This document shows, piece after piece, positions 18,301 to 29,693 of a DNA stretch of 64,000 bases. Every line of letters begins with the position of its first letter. The stretch's first letter is position 1. The stretch lies in assembly GCA_048500275.1 (NCBI GenBank), contig JASNYI010000002.1, positions 124,001-188,000 on the forward strand. The letters run 5' to 3'. Made by a program: the position numbers and the translations under genes. The notes beneath the pieces are model-generated. The model was not told the DNA's origin, did not search any database, and saw only the letters and a list, made by a program, of their open reading frames with translations. Source of the stretch: UBA5066 sp048500275. GTDB taxonomy: Bacteria > Acidobacteriota > Thermoanaerobaculia > UBA5066.

Positions 18301-18572
18301 CGGGCTCCTTCAACGTGGGGCTCCCGGTCCTCGTCGTCCTCGCGGAGGTCGCCGTCGGAAGGGGCGACGCCGGGAGCGCCCTCGCCCTGCTCGGGCACGT
18401 CCTCGACCACCCGGGGAACCGGCAGGACCATCGCGTCGAGGTGGAGCGGGTCCTCGCCCGCCTGCGCCGGGAGCTCCCCGGTGTGGACGAGGAGGGCGGC
18501 CTCGCCGCCGGCCGCGCACGCGACTTCGAGGAGCTCGCCGTCGAGGCCCTCGGCCCCGACGCCGACCGCTGA
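15348..18572 (+). CDS. SARP-type transcriptional activator with NB-ARC ATPase and TPR domains
   Basis: This is a large AfsR/LuxR-MalT-like regulator of 1074 residues. An OmpR-like winged helix (LSLRWLGG through LRRALWDLRRKL, about 18-110) is followed by a bacterial transcriptional activation domain (about 115-255). An NB-ARC/STAND ATPase has Walker A GPGGVGKT (about 322-329) and a Walker B-like LLLVLDAF. The C-terminal half is TPR-like helical repeats. I chose the TTG start because GGAGG sits 4 nt upstream; a GTG at 15378 has no such site. The gene is divergent from the cohesin/RHS cluster and ends 10 nt from the convergent kinase gene. The ligand sensed is unknown. Confidence 0.85.
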   Translation: MEGRPEPPRPVRPDLPEAVAAAAPHLSLRWLGGREIQRDGVAVHLESAKTEALFAWLVLNPGRHTRAKLNALLWPDLPEGRAAAGLRRALWDLRRKLAPAGGRFLLEVSRTDVGVSPAFVFELDVRRLLEGGRASGPEDPSRLEQAAALYGGDLLEGLAVEDSAAFEEWLLGERESLRLFALSALRRLVGLLRRSGEGPRALAHARRLLALDPWLEEAHRDVAELLALSGRRGAAIRQLEACRRVLQDELGAAPSKETVALERQLRGDAAAPVDSEAAPVRGLPRNDLPVFSSPFVGRSRELEAVVRQLADPGGRLLVLLGPGGVGKTRLAVQAASRVAGTGAAGLADGAVFLPPPTGAGDAGLATDLARVLELEGGDCGDPAGSLMAALRDARLLLVLDAFERRRAEAPLLSRLLDGCPELRVLVTSRERLGLAGESVLEVGGLEVPARSDSAEAARGDAVRLFLSTARRARLGFEPGAADLAAIAAICRAVGGLPLAIEVAAGWVHALPPGEVAAQLASGTALLGPGDGQGSASRLRRVWEEAVARLAPGERRVLAALSVFARGMTWEAASAVGPARPETMRSLVDRSFLRLDAASGRYALHEVLRAFAAEELGARPGDEAAARERHAAFYEAFLARHAPALRDRAEREAREALAAELENVKAALRHAAARGEVSRLAAALAPLASAHLSWGSWAEGEETAGEAVRAGVGTPALLWRAAFRLRLGNVAAAEADLREALAALGEGETAPRAEALLHAGHAALLTGRFAQARAALEECIPLARRAGRGRVLAEALGRLGRAILDEGRHEEARPLFEESLAVAQALGSRAAVVYATNQLGLVDYFAGDLDEAERRLGEALELARAEGSRPAVASALRSLAFVAEDRGDLGSAAELYRESLSACRETGDRHGAARALMLLGEVERKRGSDRSAREFCEEALALARSVGSAYVAGLLEGNLAYLAAARGREREALSRARAAFRAWRETGSFNVGLPVLVVLAEVAVGRGDAGSALALLGHVLDHPGNRQDHRVEVERVLARLRRELPGVDEEGGLAAGRARDFEELAVEALGPDADR

Positions 18573-18582
18573 GCCCCTCCGT

Positions 18583-21500
18583 TCAGAGCGCGCGAGTCGG
18601 CGCGCTCTCGGCGGCCGGACCTTCGAAGGCGCCGTCGTCGAACAGGCCGGGCGGCAGCGGCTCGTTCGGGAGCGACGGCAGGAGACCGGCGAGCGCGTCG
18701 CGGAAGGCCCCCGCGCCGGCCGTCCGAAGGGCGGGGTCTTTCTCGAGGGCGTCGAGGACGAGGACGTCGAGGGCAGGCGGCACCTCGGGGCGGCCGATCC
18801 GGAGGGAGATCGGCGCGTCCTCGAGGATCGCCTTGAACGTCGCGACCGGCCCCTCGCGGTGGAACGGAGAGGTGCCGGCGAGCATCTCGTAGAGGACGAC
18901 GCCGAGCGCCCAGACGTCGGCAGAAGGCCCCGTCTCCTCCCCGCGCACCTGCTCGGGGGCCATGGAGTCGGGCGTCCCGACGATGCTGCCCGAGAGGGTG
19001 TGGCGGCTGATGCCCTCGACCCGGGCGAGGCCGAAGTCGAGGAGCCGCGCCGCGCCTCCCGGCGAGACGACGACGTTGTCGCTCTTGAAGTCGCGGTGGA
19101 CGACTCCGGCCGAGTGCAGCGCGGCGGCGGCGTCGGCCATGTCGCGCGCCACGCGGACGGAGAAGCTGAGGGGCAGGGGTCCGTGAGCGTTCACGAGCTC
19201 CTTCACCGTGCGCCCGTGGAGGTACTCCATCGCGATGTAGGCGCGCCCGGCCGCCTCGCCCCTCTCGAGGGTCCGGACGATGCCCGGGTGCGAGACGCGC
19301 ACGCCGATCTCGCCCTCGCGCACGAAGCGGCGCCGCATCTCGGGCGTCGAGAGAAGGTGCGGGTGGACCACCTTCAGCGCCACGAGGGCCCGCGTGTCGA
19401 GGCGGCGGGCCTTGTAGACGGTTCCCATCCCCCCCGAGCCGATCGTGGCGAGGACCTCGTACGGCCCGATGACCTCGGCTCCCGAAGCCGCCTCGTCGCG
19501 GAGCGGGCGGTGCCGGGCGACGAAGCGGGCGTCGACGGGGTTGCGGAAGCGGACGAGATCGCCGTTGCGCTCGACCAGCTCGCACTCGGCGAGGCGCGGC
19601 ACCAGCGCCCCGACCTCGACCGGCCCGACGGGGAATCCGCGGGAGGAGAGCAGGTCGACGATCGCACCGGTGGGCCAGGGCTCGCCGCGGCCCTCGTCGA
19701 GCGCCCCGAGCGCCGCCGCGACGGCCCGCTCGGCGGCCGTGAGGCGGGCCCAGAGCGCGCCCAGGAACGGCGGCGGAGAGGCGTCCCAGGCTTCGAGCAG
19801 CGCCCGGAGCGACGCCCGGGTCGCGCGGTTCCGCCGCTCGCGCGCCGCTCGCAGGAGGAGGCCCGAGCCGAGCGCCCGAAGCCGGTCCGGCTCGGTGCCC
19901 GTCTCCGTCACCGCCGCGCGCGCGACGCCCGGCGCGAAGCGCAGGCGGGCGCCGGCCGTCTCCTCGAGCCAGCGCGCCGCCTGCTCGGGCGGGATCGCAC
20001 GGACCCGGAACAGCGTCGCGACGCGCGCCGTCTCTGGCTCCTCTGCAGCGAAGAGCGACGGCTCGACGTCGCGCGCGACGAGGAGGGAGATGCGCGGGGC
20101 GGCCGCGAGAAGCGTCGCGGCGAGGCGTGCCCGCGACGCCACCGCGTCCGCGTCCGCCGGCCCCGGGTCGTCCTCGAGGAGCAGGACATCGGGCCCGTCG
20201 TCCGTCAGGTGGCTCGCGACCGCCGCCAGGGCCTCCGGGAACGGGAGCCCGCGCGTGGCCGCATCGAGCTTCTCGGCCCGGTCGGAGGGGACCGCGCCGG
20301 CCGAGACGAGCGCGACCGACACGTCGGCGAGGAGGCGCCGACGGCTCGAGGAGAGCGCGGGGCGAGCGGGAGGGATCGGCACCGCGACGAGCGTGGTCCC
20401 GCCGGCGCCGGCCTCGAGGTCCGCCAGTACGGTGCTCTTCCCGAGGCCGGGGCGCCCGAGGAGGGCGACGACGGCGTGGCGGTTCCAGGCCCGCCGGAGG
20501 GTGACGACGATCTCCTCGAGGGTCTCGTGGTTCGTGGGGAGCGGCACGGGCGACCCCGGCGCGAACGGATCGTCGGCGATCTCCCGGTACCGCGGCGCGG
20601 CGGCTTCCCTCATGAGATCCGCGACCCGCTCCTGGACCGCCGTCAGCCCGGCGGCGCCGGCCCTGAGGGTGACGGGGAGGGCGGCGCCGGCCGCGAGCGC
20701 CACGAGGAGCAGGAGAACCCTGGCGAGCGTCGTCTCGTGCCACCGCGGGAGGATCGAGAGACGCGTGGTGACGACCTTGCCGGGCCGGCCGCGCCGGTCG
20801 ACGGCGCGCGCCTCGAGGACGTAGTCCCCCGGAGGGAGCCGCTCCCACCGGGGCGACCGGGCCGTGCGCGGACGAGAGAAGGTCGTCTCGAGGGGTGCGA
20901 GCCGCCAGGAGAAGCGCACGCCCCGCGGGTCGGTGAAGTCGATCGCGGCGAGCTCGAACTCGGCGCCCCTGCCGTCCGGCGTTCGCGCCGCACGCTCGAC
21001 GGCGAGGATCGGCGGCGGCGGGGCGGGCTCGTCTGCCGAGGGGTCGTATCGGACGAGAGCCCCGACGAGGCCGAACCAGAGTCGCCCCCGGGCGTCGAGG
21101 AGCGCGGAGCGGACGATTCCCTCCTGCGCGGGGAGGCCGTCGGCGAGGCCGTAGCCACGGCCCGGCCTTCCGTCGGGAGTCACGACGACGATCCCGCGGT
21201 CGGTCGACAGCCAGACGTTCCCCGCCGGGTCGCCGAGGAGGGCGTCGACCGAGTCGTCGGGCAGCCCGGCGGCGGAGTCGTAGAAGCGGACCTCCCCGGT
21301 CCTTCCGAAGCGGACCGCGCCATGGATCGACGCGGCCCAGACGGCGCCATCGGCCGCGCGGGTGAGGTCCCAGGGAGGCTCGCCCCGGAAGTGGGACGAG
21401 GTCAGCCCGATGAGCCGCGCCTTGCCGGTGACGGTGTCGAGCTCGTAGACGGCTCCGCGGGACGCGAAGAGCAGCCCGCCCGCGGGGTCGGAAGCGATCG

Positions 21501-22893
21501 CGTCGACCGGCACCGTGCCGAGCGGCGGCGGGAGCGGCCGGACGAAGCTCCCCCCCCGAACGGCGAGAAGGCCGCCCGTCGTGCCGAGCCACGACTCCTC
21601 CTCGGCGAGGGCGAGGCCGGTGACGGAGAGGCCGGCCGGTGCCGGCAGGACCCGAAACGGCGCTCCGTCGCGCTCGCGCCGGACGAGGCCTCCCGCGAAG
21701 GTCGCGTCGAGGCGCCCCCCGCGGGTGATCGTCAGGTCCCGGAAGCGGTCGGTGCGGGGGAGGCCCTGCGCCGGCCCGAATTGCTCGAATCGGCCGCCGG
21801 AGAGCCGGGCGAGCTCGCCGCGGGCCGTCGTGATCCAGAGGGTCCCGTCTGGCGCCTCGGCGATCCGGAGCGCGATCAGCTCGCGCAGCCCGGATTCGGG
21901 CCCCACGAAGGAGAATCGGGACGGGGCGAAGCGGTAGAGGCCCGAGCCGTCGCCCCCCATCCAGACGTCGCCGCCGCCGCCGTCGAGGAAGGAGACGACA
22001 CGCAAGGCCGGAAGGCCGTCTTCGGGTCCGAGCTCTACTGAGCCGGCCGCGGAGTCGAGCCGGACGGCCCCGGCGGAGGTCCCGACCCAGATGCGCCTGC
22101 GGGCGTCGCAGAGGACCGCGGCGATCCTCTCCGCCGGCAGGGCAGCCTGCGCGATGCGCGCCGGACCGGACGGGGGGACCACGAGGAGCCCCTCTTCGGT
22201 CCCGCAGAAGAGCCCTCCTGAGGGAGTCGGGGCCAGGGCGGTCACCGCGGCCGTCACTCCCTCGACCCGCGCGGCGTGGTCCGCGCCCTCCGCGAGCCGG
22301 TAGAGGCCGTCGCGTGCGCCGATCCAGACCCCTCCGGCGTCGGCGGCGACGACGGTCGCTGGCGCGCGGCTCACTTTGCGGCGGCGGATCTCCCTTCCGG
22401 TCGCCTCGAAGCGGGAGAGGCCGCCTGGCCCCGCGGCCCAGACGGCGCCGTCCGGAGAGACTGTCAGGTCGGTGAACGCGTCCGGGGAGGCGACGACGAG
22501 CGAGCCCTCGCGCGTGCGCACCACGAGGCGCCCGACGGCGACCCAGAGGTTCCCGCGCGGGTCGACCGCGAGGTCGGACACGACGCGGTCGGTCAGCCCG
22601 AACAGCTCGGCGGCCGGACGGAACTCGGCGCCGTCGAACCGCGCCAGACCGCCGTTTCGCGTTCCCACCCAGAGGAAGCCGCTCGCGTCGCGGGCGAGCG
22701 CGGTCACCTGCGACTGCGGCAGACCGTCCCGGTCGTCCCACCGCGCCACGCCGAGACGCTGTCCCATCGCGCTCGGGGCCGCGAGCGCGAAGACCACCGC
22801 CGCGAGGAGCGCTCGAACCCTCCGCGGGGCCGTAGAACGGCTCTTCTCGTTCAGGGCGGGTAGAATTATGGCCGTTCGAAGACGAACGTCCAC
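18583..22893 (-). CDS. Propeller sensor - transmembrane - P-loop ATPase - Ser/Thr kinase fusion
   Basis: The 1436-residue protein joins four modules. After a long basic N-terminus and signal/anchor (ALLAAVVFALAAPSAMG), a periplasmic 'regulator propeller' (about 46-620; repeats such as GLPQSQVTALARDASGFLWV) leads to a Y_Y_Y domain (630-715). A membrane helix (ARVLLLLVALAAGAALPV, about 720-740) is followed by a cytoplasmic P-loop ATPase with Walker A GRPGLGKST (about 810) and a helical region. It ends in a Hanks kinase with G-loop IGSGGMGTVY, Lys in VALKVV, HRDFKSDN and DFGLA. The GTG start is uncertain; no ribosome-binding site is clear. Such propellers usually feed histidine kinases, so this output is unusual. 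Confidence 0.86.
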   Translation of the reverse strand: MDVRLRTAIILPALNEKSRSTAPRRVRALLAAVVFALAAPSAMGQRLGVARWDDRDGLPQSQVTALARDASGFLWVGTRNGGLARFDGAEFRPAAELFGLTDRVVSDLAVDPRGNLWVAVGRLVVRTREGSLVVASPDAFTDLTVSPDGAVWAAGPGGLSRFEATGREIRRRKVSRAPATVVAADAGGVWIGARDGLYRLAEGADHAARVEGVTAAVTALAPTPSGGLFCGTEEGLLVVPPSGPARIAQAALPAERIAAVLCDARRRIWVGTSAGAVRLDSAAGSVELGPEDGLPALRVVSFLDGGGGDVWMGGDGSGLYRFAPSRFSFVGPESGLRELIALRIAEAPDGTLWITTARGELARLSGGRFEQFGPAQGLPRTDRFRDLTITRGGRLDATFAGGLVRRERDGAPFRVLPAPAGLSVTGLALAEEESWLGTTGGLLAVRGGSFVRPLPPPLGTVPVDAIASDPAGGLLFASRGAVYELDTVTGKARLIGLTSSHFRGEPPWDLTRAADGAVWAASIHGAVRFGRTGEVRFYDSAAGLPDDSVDALLGDPAGNVWLSTDRGIVVVTPDGRPGRGYGLADGLPAQEGIVRSALLDARGRLWFGLVGALVRYDPSADEPAPPPPILAVERAARTPDGRGAEFELAAIDFTDPRGVRFSWRLAPLETTFSRPRTARSPRWERLPPGDYVLEARAVDRRGRPGKVVTTRLSILPRWHETTLARVLLLLVALAAGAALPVTLRAGAAGLTAVQERVADLMREAAAPRYREIADDPFAPGSPVPLPTNHETLEEIVVTLRRAWNRHAVVALLGRPGLGKSTVLADLEAGAGGTTLVAVPIPPARPALSSSRRRLLADVSVALVSAGAVPSDRAEKLDAATRGLPFPEALAAVASHLTDDGPDVLLLEDDPGPADADAVASRARLAATLLAAAPRISLLVARDVEPSLFAAEEPETARVATLFRVRAIPPEQAARWLEETAGARLRFAPGVARAAVTETGTEPDRLRALGSGLLLRAARERRNRATRASLRALLEAWDASPPPFLGALWARLTAAERAVAAALGALDEGRGEPWPTGAIVDLLSSRGFPVGPVEVGALVPRLAECELVERNGDLVRFRNPVDARFVARHRPLRDEAASGAEVIGPYEVLATIGSGGMGTVYKARRLDTRALVALKVVHPHLLSTPEMRRRFVREGEIGVRVSHPGIVRTLERGEAAGRAYIAMEYLHGRTVKELVNAHGPLPLSFSVRVARDMADAAAALHSAGVVHRDFKSDNVVVSPGGAARLLDFGLARVEGISRHTLSGSIVGTPDSMAPEQVRGEETGPSADVWALGVVLYEMLAGTSPFHREGPVATFKAILEDAPISLRIGRPEVPPALDVLVLDALEKDPALRTAGAGAFRDALAGLLPSLPNEPLPPGLFDDGAFEGPAAESAPTRAL
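22861..22866 (+). promoter_or_regulatory. Putative -10 element (TAGAAT) for ppdK
   Basis: TAGAAT preceded by GGGCGGG lies 61 nt upstream of the ppdK ATG, inside the first codons of the divergent kinase gene. No clear -35 is present. Confidence 0.45.
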
Positions 22894-22927
22894 TCACATT
22901 GAGCAACCCGATCTCAGGAGGATCCCG

Positions 22928-25936
<3,009 letters not shown>

Positions 25937-25995
25937 CCCGCGCGACCGGGGCCGGCGACGGCCCGCTCCCCCGGTCGGTCCGGAACGAATGAGAC

Positions 25996-26033
25996 GCCCG
26001 CGGCGGTCGAGAGGCCGCCGCGGGCCTTCTTGT
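25996..26033 (+). terminator. Intrinsic terminator after ppdK
   Basis: An 11-bp GC-rich stem (GCCCGCGGCGG with CCGCCGCGGGC) encloses an 8-nt loop and is followed by CTTCTTGT, about 60 nt after the ppdK stop. The pairing is perfect; the U-tract is short. Confidence 0.7.
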
Positions 26034-26080
26034 CGGCGCGGGGGCCGCTGGAAAGCCTGTCGGATCGCTGGCCTCGTGAC

Positions 26081-26096
26081 TGGCAGAAACCTTGCG
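26081..26096 (+). promoter_or_regulatory. Sigma54 (-24/-12) promoter
   Basis: TGGCAGAAACCTTGCG matches the sigma54 pattern TGGCAC-N5-TTGC, with exactly 10 nt between the GG and GC dinucleotides. It fires rightward into a region with no convincing gene that ends in a strong terminator at 26308. A sigma54 activator gene lies 2.2 kb away. Confidence 0.65.
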
Positions 26097-26106
26097 AAGA
26101 CTCCGG

Positions 26107-26345
26107 CAAGGAGGATTCGAATCGCCAGAGGCGAGCGAAGAGCAAGTAAACCCACGATGAAGAAGTCGACGGCGGGTCGAGGGCCCGGTACCGGTTCCCC
26201 GCCGGGTCAGGCCCACGAAGCCAGCTGGTGCTCGGGAAGATGGCCCGCCACGAGGAGCCGTACCCCGGCCAGCGGGCCCCCGGAAGCCCTCCCCGCCGTC
26301 GCACCCCGGGAGGCGGCGCCACCCCCGCGCCGCCTCCCGATTTTT
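26107..26345 (+). ncRNA. Candidate sigma54-dependent small RNA
   Basis: From the expected start about 12 nt after the -12 element to the terminator is about 240 nt. No credible protein is encoded: reading frames from the ATG at 26157 or the GTG at 26228 run straight through the terminator stem and have no ribosome-binding site. Short self-complementary segments occur at the 5' end, including CGCC-AGA-GGCG. The first 60 nt are less GC-rich than the surroundings. This is inferred from promoter plus terminator only; a short leader peptide is the alternative. Confidence 0.4.
26308..26345 (+). terminator. Strong intrinsic terminator
   Basis: A perfect 12-bp stem (GGGAGGCGGCGC with GCGCCGCCTCCC), a 7-nt loop CACCCCC, and GATTTTT immediately after. 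It is the best rho-independent terminator seen in the window, yet no protein gene lies directly before it on this strand. Confidence 0.85.
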
Positions 26346-26400
26346 CTCGGTCCGGAAGCGCAGGAGCGGATCCGGATGTCGGGGGCCGCCGTGTCCGGAA

Positions 26401-26436
26401 AGGAAAGCTCGCGGCGGCCGGCTGGCCGCCGCGAGC
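26401..26436 (-). terminator. Intrinsic terminator of the coiled-coil lipoprotein gene
   Basis: A perfect 13-bp stem (26407-26419 with 26424-26436) and 4-nt loop, followed on the minus strand by TTTCCT. It lies 40 nt after the stop of the minus-strand lipoprotein gene and faces the plus-strand terminator at 26308. Confidence 0.75.
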
Positions 26437-26475
26437 CCTTCCCGGGGGTGGCAGGGACGGGGGGAACGAGGGGGG

Positions 26476-27432
26476 TCAGTCCGGGATCATGACGACGAGG
26501 TACCGGCTGTCGCGCCAGAAGGCGCCGTGGTCGGTCACCTGGAGCGTCGACATGTTCGGTCCGCCGGAGACGATCCGGTAGCTCTCCTCCGGATGCCCGG
26601 GAAGGACTTTCACCTTGTCCGCGGGCGCCGGGATCGCGAGCTGGGCCTCCACCGTCGTGTCGATCTCGCGGAAGACCCCGGGGTCGTATCTCCCCGTCTC
26701 CTGCCAGGCGCCGCCGAGGCCGAGGATCGAGCCCTTCTTCTCGACGAGGCCCTTGTCCTTCAGCACCTTCTTTCCGGCCACCGCGACGAAGGCCCTGTTG
26801 ATCTCCTTCGTCTTCGCCTCGATGACGCCGTCCCTCTCCTGGATCAGCGTGTCCTTGGCGAGGAGGAAGCCCTCCTGCACCCGGACCTTCTCGTCGAGGT
26901 CGACGACCGTTTTCTGGAGGGTCGCGATCGTCGTGTCCTTCTCTTCCAGCGACCGCTTCAGCTCGTCCACGAGCTTCTGGAGGGAGGCCACTCTCTGGCC
27001 GCTCGCCCGCCGCTCCTTCTCGAGGCGCGCGAGCTTGCCGAGGTTCTCGCGGATGGCGGTCCGAATCGTCCCGAGCTCGTCGGCGAGGATCTCGCGCGTC
27101 GAGACCCGGGTCTGCCCTTCGCGGGTGACGTCGAGCGTCCGCTTCAGGATCTTGAGCTCCTGGCCGCGGATCTCCTCGAGCCCGGCCTGGACTTCCGCGA
27201 TCGTCGCGGCGGCCTCCGCGTCGGCGGTCTCGGCCGCCTGCAGCTGCTGCGTGAGCCGGGCGTTCTCCTCGGTCAGGATCTGGTTGCGCTCGTCGAGAGC
27301 CTGGTTCGCGGAATCCGAACGGCTTCCCAGGTCCTTCCCGGAGCAGCCGCCGAGAGAGAGGACGACCGCGAGGAGCGGGGCGAGAGCGAGGGGAAGGGGG
27401 GAGCGTCTGTCGTCAGCTGATTTGATCCTCAT
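26476..27432 (-). CDS. Coiled-coil lipoprotein of unknown function
   Basis: The 318-residue product has a type II signal peptide with lipobox LGGC (Cys near residue 28). About 190 residues of heptad-rich coiled coil follow (ALDERNQILTEENARLTQQL, LQKLVDELKRSLEEKDTTIA). A globular C-terminal domain of about 110 residues ends in AFWRDSRYLVVMIPD. A GGAGG site precedes the ATG. The shape suggests a periplasmic spacer or scaffold attached to a membrane. It ends in its own terminator. It lies beside the NtrC/ChpT-like locus on the opposite strand; no sigma54 site was seen in its own upstream region. I do not recognise the C-terminal domain. Confidence 0.82.
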   Translation of the reverse strand: MRIKSADDRRSPLPLALAPLLAVVLSLGGCSGKDLGSRSDSANQALDERNQILTEENARLTQQLQAAETADAEAAATIAEVQAGLEEIRGQELKILKRTLDVTREGQTRVSTREILADELGTIRTAIRENLGKLARLEKERRASGQRVASLQKLVDELKRSLEEKDTTIATLQKTVVDLDEKVRVQEGFLLAKDTLIQERDGVIEAKTKEINRAFVAVAGKKVLKDKGLVEKKGSILGLGGAWQETGRYDPGVFREIDTTVEAQLAIPAPADKVKVLPGHPEESYRIVSGGPNMSTLQVTDHGAFWRDSRYLVVMIPD

Positions 27433-27580
27433 GGGGACCTCCTCGCGATCTCGCCTTTCAAGACGCGGGCCAGGGGCCGGGGCGGAAAGTGCGACGGCCG
27501 GAAGACCAGCGACTCGAACGGCTTGCGCGCAGCGCGTCCGGCCCTCGCGCGGCCGGGCTCGCTCCGTGAGGGCCGGGTGA

Positions 27581-27595
27581 CGGAAAGACTTTCCG
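27581..27595. promoter_or_regulatory. Perfect palindrome, possible regulator-binding site
   Basis: CGGAAAG-A-CTTTCCG has 7-bp arms and sits in the 282-nt divergent gap between the coiled-coil lipoprotein and the ChpT-like/NtrC genes. GGAAAG half-sites recur nearby (27484, 27600). It may be an operator or a sigma54 enhancer site; apart from it and a -10-like box this gap shows nothing else. Confidence 0.35.
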
Positions 27596-27700
27596 AGCGG
27601 CGGAAAGGAAGGCCCGTGCGTCTGCCCGCGCGGCCGGCCGGCGAACCGCCCCGGCGGTCCGGACGCCTCGCGGGAAGCACCCCTCCGGCTTGCTCGGGCT

Positions 27701-27706
27701 GATAAC
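27701..27706 (+). promoter_or_regulatory. Putative -10 element (GATAAC), leaderless start
   Basis: GATAAC lies 8 nt before the GTG start of the ChpT-like gene, which has no ribosome-binding site. Together these point to a leaderless mRNA for the two-gene signalling operon. Confidence 0.4.
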
Positions 27707-27714
27707 GTCGGGCC

Positions 27715-28313
27715 GTGCTCCCGCTGCCGCCGGCCCTCGCGGTCCTGCGCCACGCGCTGGCCGACCCGCTCTCCGCGGCGACGGCGAAGGTCGAGGTCCT
27801 CTCCGCCCGCCTTCGCCGGGAGCTTCCCGCGCTCGCGGCGAGGGCAGAGGACCTGGGCGCCGACCTCGCCACGGCCGGGCGTCTCCTCGACCTCCTCGCC
27901 GCCCTCGCCGACATCTCGGAGGAGTCGCCCGAGCCGACGCCGTTCAGGCGCCTCGTCGCCCCCTTCGGAGCGGTGACGGAGGCCGCGGCCGGGACGGCCG
28001 TCGTCCTGGTCCGCCCGGCGTCGGCCGCGGACGCGATCCGTCGCGTCGTCGCGTATGGCACCTTGCGGGGAGGCGCCCCATCCGTCGTGGCGCGGAGCGG
28101 GGCCGGCGACGTCGAGGTCGTCGTCGAGGGGCTCGGACCTGCGCCCGAGGTGCCCCTCGACCGGCTCCTGGTCCTCCCGAGAGAGGTGCCGGAGGCCGAC
28201 GAGCTCTTCGTCGCTCACGCGGCGGCCTTGGCCGACGGAGGCTCGCTGAGGCTCTCGGCGCGGGACGCCTTCCTCGAAGCGGTCCTCTCCTGGCCCGCCC
28301 CGGTTGAGACGCC

Positions 28314-28317
<4 letters not shown>
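27715..28317 (+). CDS. ChpT/histidine-kinase-like small protein upstream of NtrC regulator
   Basis: The 200-residue product resembles a histidine-kinase core without a working ATP site. A first helix pair contains LRHALADPLSAATAKVEVL, similar to the H-box of dimerisation/phosphotransfer domains, with a candidate phospho-acceptor His near residue 13. A mixed alpha/beta half then lacks recognisable N and G boxes. The size and layout match ChpT or Spo0B phosphotransferases. The stop overlaps the ATG of the NtrC-type regulator by 4 nt, which makes it a likely partner. The function is inference; it could also be a degenerate kinase remnant. Confidence 0.6.

Positions 28318-29670
<1,353 letters not shown>

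Positions 29671-29693
<23 letters not shown>

Noticed and set aside
15096..18431. Minus-strand frame of 1111 codons opposite the SARP gene
   Set aside because: No start context and Glu/Arg/Gly-rich shadow composition; winged-helix, BTAD, NB-ARC and TPR features are all on the plus strand.
26110..26130. T-loop-like TTCGAAT suggesting a tRNA
   Set aside because: The flanking bases do not pair into a T stem and no acceptor, D or anticodon stems can be drawn.
26157..26492. Possible small protein after the sigma54 promoter
   Set aside because: It has no ribosome-binding site, runs through a strong terminator hairpin, and its Pro/Arg-rich sequence has no recognisable features.
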